From an uncultured Oscillibacter sp. (GTDB lineage Bacteria; Bacillota; Clostridia; Oscillospirales; Oscillospiraceae), in assembly GCA_910587875.1 (NCBI GenBank), contig CAJUOD010000123.1:1-8029 (forward strand): DNA of 8,029 nt, read 5' to 3'. Under the pieces are notes generated by a model. It did no database searches and was not told where the DNA came from. It worked only from the letters and a program-made list of their open reading frames with translations. Made by a program: the position numbers and the translations under genes. Numbering within the stretch: position 1 is the stretch's first letter; every line of letters begins with the position of its first letter. Below are positions 1-4,978 of the stretch, in pieces.

Positions 1-528
1 ATCAATTTTAAGCAATCCATGAGGTATAACCCCTTCAAATATATCTACTGTGAGAATGATATTTTGAAGCTGGTCAACTGCATCATGGAAAATACCAAGG
101 GTGAGGACAGCAAAGGCGGTGAAGTTTTTTGGGCGAAAGCCGAAGTCCTCTATTATCAGTCCCTCATTGCCTATATCTGGTACAAAGCCCCGGAGGAAGA
201 AAAGAACATGACCACGCTGCTGGAAATGCTGAACGCATCAGAAGTGCGGGAAGATGACGAAAATTTCAAAAACGCCGTTGATTTGATGTTTGAACAGTTG
301 CAGCAGCGTGACCCGGAACACTTTGCCGTCCGCCAATATGTCAAGTACAAAATGGCGCGGGCCCTGCTGAAAAATGTCAAGACCCAGGAGGTCTTCAAGA
401 AGCGCGAGGTCAAGGTTCGGGAGTGCCGGAACTGCGGACACATCGTAGTGGGCTCTGCCGCCCCGGACATCTGTCCCGTCTGCGCCCATCCCCAGGCTTA
501 CTTTGAGGTCCACACGGAGAATTATTGA
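1..528 (+). CDS. Chimeric ORF: VirD4/TraG-like coupling-protein fragment fused to rubrerythrin C-terminus (5' partial)
   Basis: The frame is already open at base 1, where INFKQS precedes the first ATG at 19, so the start lies outside the window. Numbered from that ATG, residues 1 to about 112 (from MRYNPFKYI to FAVRQYVKYKM) read like the middle of the VirD4/TraG-type coupling ATPase of Firmicutes integrative conjugative elements, which normally continues into more ATPase sequence. From about residue 114 (RALLKNV) the frame becomes the end of a rubrerythrin. It has a linker, then CRNCGHIVVG with C136/C139 and CPVCAHPQAYFEV with C152/C155, the four cysteines of a rubredoxin-like Fe(SCys)4 site, ending at the usual ENY. 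The rubrerythrin diiron domain and the rest of the coupling protein are absent. The junction falls near 352-363. It is probably a deletion or recombination scar rather than a working enzyme; an assembly chimera cannot be excluded. Domain assignments are from recalled family patterns. Confidence 0.8.
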   Translation: MNFKQSMRYNPFKYIYCENDILKLVNCIMENTKGEDSKGGEVFWAKAEVLYYQSLIAYIWYKAPEEEKNMTTLLEMLNASEVREDDENFKNAVDLMFEQLQQRDPEHFAVRQYVKYKMARALLKNVKTQEVFKKREVKVRECRNCGHIVVGSAAPDICPVCAHPQAYFEVHTENY

Positions 529-540
529 GTACATACAAAC

Positions 541-577
541 GGCGGCATGGAGCGTTGCTCCATGCCGTCTGCCTTTT
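541..577 (+). terminator. Rho-independent terminator after the rubrerythrin-type 3' end
   Basis: A perfect 11-bp stem (CGGCATGGAGC at 543-553 with GCTCCATGCCG at 557-567) encloses a GTT loop. It can be lengthened by a G-U and a G-C pair to 541-569. A short T tract (574-577) follows. It begins 12 bases after the stop codon of the chimeric frame, which fits the native terminator of the original rubrerythrin gene. Confidence 0.85.
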
Positions 578-597
578 CAGAGTGTCTCTCCACTGCC

Positions 598-741
598 CTA
601 TCTTTTGGCGATTCGTTCTTCCCCCTTCCGGCGGAAGGAATAGGGTCGTTCTAACCCCAGCTCGTGGGCTATCCCACAGGCCAGACGGAATCCAGCAATG
701 AAACTGGCCGGTTTAAGGTGCTGCAAGACGCCATAGAAAAA
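598..741 (-). pseudogene. C-terminal remnant of an unidentified small protein
   Basis: The minus strand is open for 47 residues from just after an in-frame TGA (742-744) to a TAG stop at 598-600, with no ATG or GTG start. The peptide begins FFYGVLQHLKPASF, continues IAGFRLACGIAHELGLERPY, and ends with a basic tail, SFRRKGEERIAKR. This is protein-like rather than random: an amphipathic G-F-R-L-(A/G)-x-x-x-A pattern precedes a charged tail, as seen at the ends of some small accessory proteins of clostridial mobile elements (DUF6809-like; only a loose resemblance). I do not recognise the family with certainty. The missing start and the upstream stop indicate a decayed gene. The rest of 578-847 shows no convincing gene; an eight-base A run lies at 816-823. 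Confidence 0.4.
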
Positions 742-847
742 TCAACAGTTCTCAAATGGCTGAAATCATATGAAACATCACATTTTAGGGCACATAGACG
801 CTTATCTCAGGTCACAAAAAAAACGCTGCAGCTTCAAAAATCCATTT

Positions 848-1102
848 TTATCTTTTCGCAAATAAACCTACAGGGTCGCACGTTTCCAGTATGGCGTCAA
901 TTTCGGCGTTATCGCTGATCAGCCGCCATCGCTGGCCCTGCTTCGTCTCCCAAATGATTCGCACCGGAGTCCAGGCCAATTCTCCGCTGCCGGGGTCAGG
1001 AATCAATACTTCCATCTCGTCCCCGTCTTTCATCTGCGTCCCCTTGAATACAACCGCTTCATGCTCAACGTCATATCTGAGCTGACAAATCACGAAAACC
1101 AT
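848..1102 (-). CDS. Small DUF5348-like accessory protein
   Basis: A protein of about 84 residues with the layout of DUF5348-type proteins: an N-terminal LRYD strand, then DGDEMEVLI, a W-T-P-V-R-I segment, a WRLI strand and a C-terminal PVGLFAKR. Such small beta-rich proteins of unknown function are common in clostridial conjugative elements; the assignment rests on pattern resemblance only. The start is uncertain. ATG at 1102 has AAGGAAGG immediately next to it, which is too close for a normal ribosome site. The GTG at 1093 would put the same purine run 9 bases upstream, and a TTG at 1135 gives an N-terminal extension that looks unconserved. The gene lies 36 bases or less downstream of the hydrolase gene on the same strand, so co-transcription is likely. 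No catalytic motif or membrane segment is visible. Confidence 0.55.
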   Translation of the reverse strand: MVFVICQLRYDVEHEAVVFKGTQMKDGDEMEVLIPDPGSGELAWTPVRIIWETKQGQRWRLISDNAEIDAILETCDPVGLFAKR

Positions 1103-1138
1103 CCTTCCTTTTGTTTGTCCTCTTACGCGATTCAATGA

Positions 1139-1678
1139 TCACTTCACAATCTTTTGAATTGCTTTGCTGGTAAGATTTCCAGCCTCTTTCTGCAGCTCAA
1201 ACAGGATTGCCTCGTAAGTAGTCAGCAGACCCCCCTCCTGCCTGATACGTTCCAGCGCTATTTCATAGTCGCCGCGCTTACGGCTGGAAACGCAGTCCGC
1301 AACCAGATAGGGTTGATAACCGTTTGCCTTCAGATCCAATACCGTCTGAAGCACGCAGACATGACTCTCAATACCGCACACCACAATATAGGGCTTTTCC
1401 TCGGGGGACGGCAAGACTTCTCTCAACTGGGGATAAGCACTGTAGGAAAGCTTTTCCAGATAATCTTTTGTTCCAGCCGCCCGACAGATTTCAGGAACCG
1501 TCGCGCCGAGTCCTTTCGTATATTGCTGTGTCAAATATATAGGGATTTCAAGCGTTTTCAGGCCGTTCAGCAGTTTTATGGAACTTTCGATCAACCGCTC
1601 ATTTTCAAAAACAGCGGGAAGTATCCTTTCCTGATAGTCGATGCAGACAGCCGCCGTCTTTTCCCGTTCAATTCTCAT
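1139..1678 (-). CDS. Isochorismatase-family cysteine hydrolase
   Basis: A 179-residue alpha/beta hydrolase of the isochorismatase-like (YcaC/nicotinamidase-related) superfamily, presumably cytosolic. The expected catalytic triad is visible: D14 in VCIDYQ, K76 in the EKLSYSAY segment and nucleophile C108 in GIESHVCVLQT, where the preceding G-I-E forms the family's cis-peptide. A conserved core strand, YLVADCVSSR, follows. Length is typical of a single-domain member. The ATG at 1678 was chosen because AGGAGG (1686-1691) lies 7 bases upstream and MRIERE begins the conserved fold; an upstream in-frame extension to 1735 crosses a hairpin and is not credible. The substrate is unknown: family members act on isochorismate, amides, N-carbamoyl compounds or remain unassigned. 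Its stop overlaps the sequence just before the DUF5348-like gene, suggesting a two-gene unit. Whether it belongs functionally with the dehydrogenase/fabZ operon upstream is unclear. Confidence 0.85.
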   Translation of the reverse strand: MRIEREKTAAVCIDYQERILPAVFENERLIESSIKLLNGLKTLEIPIYLTQQYTKGLGATVPEICRAAGTKDYLEKLSYSAYPQLREVLPSPEEKPYIVVCGIESHVCVLQTVLDLKANGYQPYLVADCVSSRKRGDYEIALERIRQEGGLLTTYEAILFELQKEAGNLTSKAIQKIVK

Positions 1679-1685
1679 CGCATGC

Positions 1686-1691
1686 CCTCCT
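1686..1691 (-). promoter_or_regulatory. Ribosome binding site fixing the hydrolase start
   Basis: On the minus strand AGGAGG lies 7 bases before the ATG at 1676-1678. It is an ideal Shine-Dalgarno site and decides this start over the longer open frame upstream. An ATG in between (ATGCGATGA) is out of frame and stops at once. Confidence 0.8.
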
Positions 1692-1710
1692 ATGATAAGT
1701 TTTAAGCTGG

Positions 1711-1752
1711 AAGCTGTACCAACAGGCGGCAACACGCAGGTTGGTACAGCTT
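1711..1752. terminator. Long perfect inverted repeat between fabZ and the hydrolase gene; terminator or leader hairpin
   Basis: AGCTGTACCAAC (1712-1723) is perfectly complementary to GTTGGTACAGCT (1740-1751), with a 16-base loop and one more A-T pair outside. On the plus strand the stem runs straight into TTTTT, as a terminator would. Both flanking genes are on the minus strand, where the stem is followed only by TTCCAGCTT. It may still stop or attenuate fabZ read-through, or act in the leader of the hydrolase mRNA 33 bases before its start codon. No plus-strand gene lies upstream to need it. Confidence 0.5.
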
Positions 1753-1784
1753 TTTAAGAGGTTATATAGACGATGCTTACTTTT

Positions 1785-2216
1785 TCAGCGCATCGCCAGC
1801 GTCACATCTCCGGAAGCGGCCAATTCTCCCCCCACATAGACATTGGCGGAACAGGTAGCAATGGCCTTTTCCTGACGCTCGGAAGCCATAACGGCTTGAA
1901 TCTCCAAGGTGTCTCCAGGAAGAATCTTCCGGCGGAACCGCACCTTGTCGATCCCCAGAAACAGGGGAATTTTTCCGGCGTAGCGGGGCAGGGACAGCAG
2001 CAGAATATCCGCCGCTTGGGCCATGCACTCCACAGAGTACACGCCGGGCAGCACCGGCTCGCCGGGGAAATGGCCCTTGAAAATTTCCCGGCCGGGGTCC
2101 ACGTAAAACTTGGCAGTGATATGCTCGCCGGGCTCCAGGTCCTCTACGGTGTCCACCAGCAGCATGGGGTCCCGGTGCGGAATGGTCGCCATCACAGCCT
2201 CATGGTCCAATTTCAT
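1785..2216 (-). CDS. fabZ: FabZ-type 3-hydroxyacyl-(ACP/CoA) dehydratase, hotdog fold
   Basis: A 143-residue single hotdog-fold protein. It begins with the FabZ signature IPHRDPMLLVD (residues 12-22) and carries the central-helix motif GHFPGEPVLPGV with catalytic H49, followed by E63 in the SVECMAQ segment. The His-Glu spacing of 14 matches FabZ. IDKVRFRR and the LPGDTLE strand complete the fold. FabZ removes water from 3-hydroxyacyl-ACP in fatty-acid synthesis. This copy sits alone, 34 bases downstream of a dehydrogenase and away from other fab genes, so a CoA-thioester or specialised substrate is a reasonable alternative. The ATG at 2216 is favoured by AAGGTGA about 8 bases upstream and by the family N-terminus. 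It is probably translated from the dehydrogenase mRNA and thus under the minus-strand sigma-54 promoter. The fold call is strong; the fatty-acid role is not. Confidence 0.85.
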   Translation of the reverse strand: MKLDHEAVMATIPHRDPMLLVDTVEDLEPGEHITAKFYVDPGREIFKGHFPGEPVLPGVYSVECMAQAADILLLSLPRYAGKIPLFLGIDKVRFRRKILPGDTLEIQAVMASERQEKAIATCSANVYVGGELAASGDVTLAMR

Positions 2217-2250
2217 ACTTACATCACCTTTCTTTAAATATAGATCCACC

Positions 2251-3282
2251 CTACTCCTGGGTCTGGCAATCCACTAAGACTTTCACTACTTCGCCGCTGG
2301 GAGAGCCGCAGAGCTCCATGCCCTCCTGGACCTTCCCCAGGGGCAGGATTTTGGTAATCAGCGCGTCAAAGTCGATGGGAGCTCTGGCCATCATGGCAAT
2401 GGCGTCGTCAAAGTCCTTTTCGTTGTAGTTCCGGGTCATTGTCAGGTCGACTTCCCGCATGAACAGCTTTTGCAGTTGGATCTGCATGGGATGGGGATAC
2501 GCCGCCACCAGCACGACGCGGGAGTGGGGGTGGATCAGCTCCACCGCCGTGTCCAGGCCGGACTGAGTACCGGAGACCTCAAACACCGCGTCGGCCCCCA
2601 CGCCCCCAGTGGATTTCAGGACGAAGTCCTTCAAATTCGTCTCCCTGGGGCCTACCACGGTAAAGCCCAGTTCCCGGGCTCTCTGAACGCGGACGGCGTT
2701 CAGCTCTGACAGCACCACTCGCAGTCCCAGATACCGGGCCGTCAGGGCCGTCATCAAGCCGATGGGTCCGGCGCCGATCACCACGGCGTAATCCCCCGCC
2801 TTGGACCGGGAGCGATCCAGCGCGTGGAAACAGACGGCCATGGGCTCCACCAGCGCGCCGTGGGTCAGGCTGATACTCTCCGGCAGACGGTGAAGCGTCC
2901 TCTCATGAACCGTCCAACGATTGCACATGGCTCCGGCGGAATCCAAGCCCATAAAATTCAGGCTGGCGCAGCAGTTGTGATTCCCGCTGTCACAGGCTGC
3001 GCAGCTGCCGCAATAGTCCAGCGGGCACACCGCCACCCGGTCCCCCGCCTTCCAGGCGGTCACCTCCGCGCCCACAGCAGCCACCAAGCCGGAGCACTCG
3101 TGGCCGATGGGGCGGGGCAGCGTGGAAAAACGGTAGTCATAGTCCCCATGGAACACATGGAGGTCCGAGCCGCAGATGCCGCAGTAGGCCACATCCACCT
3201 GGACCTCATGGGCTCCCGGAGCCTTTGGTTCGTAGTCGTGCAGCCCAAAGGAATGATTCCCCTCATACATACTGGCTTTCAT
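2251..3282 (-). CDS. Zinc-dependent medium-chain alcohol/polyol dehydrogenase
   Basis: A 343-residue medium-chain dehydrogenase/reductase of the sorbitol, butanediol and threonine dehydrogenase branch. Catalytic zinc ligands are C37 (CGICGSD), H61-E62 (GHE) and E146 in the VEPMAV segment. A structural zinc lobe is formed by C91, C94, C97 and C105. The Rossmann nucleotide site is GAGPIG (170-175), and E193 at the end of the second strand suggests NAD(H) over NADP(H). Length is normal and all key residues are intact. The ATG at 3282 has AAGGGA about 7 bases upstream. It is the first gene of a minus-strand operon with fabZ, 35 bases downstream of a predicted sigma-54 start site. It would oxidise a secondary alcohol or reduce the matching ketone. 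Given the co-oriented fabZ and the divergent dehydratase operon, a hydroxy/oxo-acid or acyl intermediate is possible, but the substrate cannot be told from sequence. Confidence 0.9.
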   Translation of the reverse strand: MKASMYEGNHSFGLHDYEPKAPGAHEVQVDVAYCGICGSDLHVFHGDYDYRFSTLPRPIGHECSGLVAAVGAEVTAWKAGDRVAVCPLDYCGSCAACDSGNHNCCASLNFMGLDSAGAMCNRWTVHERTLHRLPESISLTHGALVEPMAVCFHALDRSRSKAGDYAVVIGAGPIGLMTALTARYLGLRVVLSELNAVRVQRARELGFTVVGPRETNLKDFVLKSTGGVGADAVFEVSGTQSGLDTAVELIHPHSRVVLVAAYPHPMQIQLQKLFMREVDLTMTRNYNEKDFDDAIAMMARAPIDFDALITKILPLGKVQEGMELCGSPSGEVVKVLVDCQTQE

Positions 3283-3327
3283 TCAAAGTCCCTTCTTTCC
3301 TATCGAGATTTCTAAAAGCATTAAGTT

Positions 3328-3344
3328 AGCAAATCCCATACCAA
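3328..3344 (-). promoter_or_regulatory. Sigma-54 (-24/-12) promoter for the dehydrogenase-fabZ operon
   Basis: Read on the minus strand the site is TTGGTATGGGATTTGCT. It matches the sigma-54 consensus YTGGCACG-N4-TTGCW with GG and GC separated by exactly 10 bases; two bases differ in the -24 block (TATG for CACG). The start site would be near 3317, giving a leader of about 35 bases before the ATG at 3282. The strong motif spacing and position support it; no experiment does. Confidence 0.65.
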
Positions 3345-3535
3345 CCTTTGCTTTGCACACTCGCTCTCTCACTTTTTTCCCTACATGCTGCCCGTGCATT
3401 GTATATTTCCGCCCAGACCGTCCCGTTTTTTCCCTCCGTGCGCCGCCGTTAGGCCGGATAAGCGCCTCTAAGGAAGCTGTCCGCAGGAGACGGACCCGCT
3501 TAAGGGCGGTTCGCTGCGGCAAAGCCGGCGCAAAA

Positions 3536-3575
3536 TCGATGTTATTAGACATCGAACGATGCGTTTTGACATCAA
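3536..3575. promoter_or_regulatory. Two tandem 20-bp palindromes, putative enhancer sites for a sigma-54 activator
   Basis: Box 1 (3536-3555) is TCGATGTTATTAGACATCGA and box 2 (3556-3575) is ACGATGCGTTTTGACATCAA. Each has the form GATG-N8-CATC with partly symmetric flanks. They abut, so equivalent bases are 20 bp (two helical turns) apart, and 14 of 20 positions agree. Their centres lie about 135 and 115 bases upstream of the predicted plus-strand start and about 230 and 250 from the minus-strand start, the usual range for enhancer-binding activators of sigma-54. An AT-rich stretch (3597-3627) between the boxes and the plus promoter could help DNA bending. Activator identity is unknown. Confidence 0.6.
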
Positions 3576-3654
3576 CCTTCGGGAAACCAGGCGCACTTTT
3601 GTCGGTTTTGTATATAAAAGGCAAAAATTCCTTGAATAGACTGGGCAGGATTTT

Positions 3655-3670
3655 TGGCACGAAAATTGCA
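3655..3670 (+). promoter_or_regulatory. Sigma-54 (-24/-12) promoter for the 2-hydroxyacyl-CoA dehydratase operon
   Basis: TGGCACG (3655-3661), four bases AAAA, then TTGCA (3666-3670): a complete match to the sigma-54 consensus TGGCACG-N4-TTGCW, preceded by the favoured T. GG (3656-3657) and GC (3668-3669) are 10 bases apart as required. Transcription would begin near 3681, leaving a leader of roughly 68 bases before the first gene. Because sigma-54 polymerase needs an activator, the upstream palindromes are the natural partner. Confidence 0.8.
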
Positions 3671-3727
3671 GTAAGTTCTGACAGACGCATATCGGGGGAT
3701 GTCGTTCCCCGGCCTTTAATCAAATCT

Positions 3728-3740
3728 GGAGGTAAGGAAG
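3728..3740 (+). promoter_or_regulatory. Overlapping ribosome binding sites before the dehydratase alpha gene
   Basis: GGAGG (3728-3732) is 7 bases before an in-frame GTG at 3740, while AAGGAAG (3734-3740) is 8 bases before the ATG at 3749. The two choices differ by three residues. Residue numbering relative to the HadB family favours the ATG. Confidence 0.6.
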
Positions 3741-3748
3741 TGCCAACT

Positions 3749-4978
3749 ATGGAAAACACGCTGACATCCAAGCAGCTTTTGGCAAAGCTACAGGCGGAAC
3801 ACTACGCCGGCGCCATGCAGGCGAAGAAGGAGGGCAAGCTGGTGGCCTGGGCCACCTCTATCTGCCCGCAGGAGCTGCTGGAAACCCTGGACATCGATGT
3901 GGTGTATCCAGAGAATCACGCGGCCGCCATCGGGGCCCGGAAGGATGCCCCTCAGTTCATTGCAAACGCGGAGGCCAAGGGCTATTCCACCGACATCTGC
4001 TCCTATGCGCGGGTCAATATGGGTTACGCCGACATCCAGTTCTCCGAAGCGGAGAATATCCCCATGCCCGACTTGATTTTCTGCTGCAGCAATATCTGCA
4101 ACACCGTTATCAAATGGTACGAAAATCTGGCGAAGACCCTGCATATTCCCCTGGTGATGTTCGACATGCCCTTCAACCACACCTTCGACGTTCCCGAGCA
4201 CAGCATCCGCTACATGAGAGGCCAGATTGAGTACGCTATCCAGCAGCTGGTGGATATCACCGGCAAAAAATTCGACTACGACAAATTCAGCGAGGTCATG
4301 AAGGTCTCCTCCGAGAGCGCCCTCTGGTGGCGCCGGGCCACCGACCTGGGCCGGAACCACCCCTCTCCTCTTAACGGCTTCGACATGTTTAACTACATGG
4401 CTATGATCGTCTGCGCCCGAGGCAAGGAGTCCACCCGGGATCTCTTTAAGCTCTGGCACGACGAAATGGCGGAGAAGGTGAAACTCGGCAAGGGCCCCTG
4501 GAAGGAGGGTGAGGAGAAATACCGCATCATGTGGGACGGAATCGCCTGCTGGCCCCATCTCAGCGTCACCTACAAAACGCTGAAAAAATACGGCATCAAC
4601 ATGGTGACCAGCACCTATCCCGAATCCTGGACCATTGTCTACGAGCAGAATGACCTGGACGGCATGGCCCGGGCCTACAGCGCCAACTATGCCAACCGGA
4701 ATCTGGACTATGGAACCGGAAACGTCATCAAACTGGTGCGGGACTTCGACCTGGACGGCATCGTCTATCATTCCAACCGCAGCTGCAAGCTGATGGATTT
4801 CCGGCAGTATGAGGTCCAGCGGCGCATTGAGGACGCTACCGGCGTGCCCTCCGTGGTATTCGACGGCGACCAGACCGATCCCCGCATCTTCTCCCAGGCC
4901 CAATACGAGACCCGCATTCAGGCTCTGGTGGAGATGATGGAAGAAAACAAGATCAAAAAGCAGAGAGGTGACCTGTAA
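3749..4978 (+). CDS. hadB: (R)-2-hydroxyacyl-CoA dehydratase alpha subunit (HadB/HgdA/FldB type)
   Basis: A 409-residue subunit of the oxygen-sensitive 2-hydroxyacyl-CoA dehydratase, which removes water from an (R)-2-hydroxyacyl-CoA through a ketyl radical after one ATP-driven electron is supplied by the activator. C84 (DICSYAR), C117 (CCSNICN) and C346 (NRSCKLM) match, even in number as I recall it, the three cysteines holding the [4Fe-4S] cluster in HadB of Clostridioides difficile. S37 and E55 match its recalled active-site residues. YPENHAAAIGARKDAP, NGFDMFNYMA, the NDLDGMARAYS segment and FDGDQTDPR are family blocks. The NDLDGMA and SCKLM blocks favour the HadB/FldB branch over glutamate-type HgdA. 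Candidate substrates include 2-hydroxyisocaproyl-, phenyllactyl- or lactoyl-CoA. The open frame extends back to 3353, but that part is non-coding leader and promoter. The stop overlaps the beta start (TAATG), indicating translational coupling. Confidence 0.93.
   Translation: MENTLTSKQLLAKLQAEHYAGAMQAKKEGKLVAWATSICPQELLETLDIDVVYPENHAAAIGARKDAPQFIANAEAKGYSTDICSYARVNMGYADIQFSEAENIPMPDLIFCCSNICNTVIKWYENLAKTLHIPLVMFDMPFNHTFDVPEHSIRYMRGQIEYAIQQLVDITGKKFDYDKFSEVMKVSSESALWWRRATDLGRNHPSPLNGFDMFNYMAMIVCARGKESTRDLFKLWHDEMAEKVKLGKGPWKEGEEKYRIMWDGIACWPHLSVTYKTLKKYGINMVTSTYPESWTIVYEQNDLDGMARAYSANYANRNLDYGTGNVIKLVRDFDLDGIVYHSNRSCKLMDFRQYEVQRRIEDATGVPSVVFDGDQTDPRIFSQAQYETRIQALVEMMEENKIKKQRGDL

Noticed and set aside
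664..918. 84-codon plus-strand open frame
   Set aside because: It has no ribosome site, lies opposite the remnant peptide and the DUF5348-like gene, and shows no recognisable domain.
1771..1795. CGATGC...GCATCG dyad at the end of fabZ as a terminator
   Set aside because: The arms are only 6 bp with a 13-base loop and no T tract on the minus strand, and one arm lies in coding sequence. It resembles the GATG/CATC boxes superficially, but the spacing differs (13 instead of 8).
3566..3571. TTGACA as a sigma-70 -35 box for the plus-strand operon
   Set aside because: No acceptable -10 lies 16-18 bases downstream (the bases there are AGGCGC), and the hexamer is part of palindrome box 2. TATATAAA at 3611-3618 has no -35 partner at the right distance.
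3353..3748. In-frame N-terminal extension of 132 codons upstream of the dehydratase alpha subunit
   Set aside because: The translated extension is arginine-, serine- and cysteine-rich with no family resemblance. It spans the sigma-54 promoter and the palindromes, while a good ribosome site and the family N-terminus lie at 3728-3751.
3283..3771. 162-codon minus-strand open frame across the divergent control region
   Set aside because: Its composition is not protein-like, it has no ribosome site and it covers both promoters and the enhancer boxes.
3788..4903. 371-codon open frame on the minus strand, antisense to the alpha subunit gene
   Set aside because: Same reason: repetitive GH/VEG composition, no start signal, and it fully overlaps a well-recognised gene.
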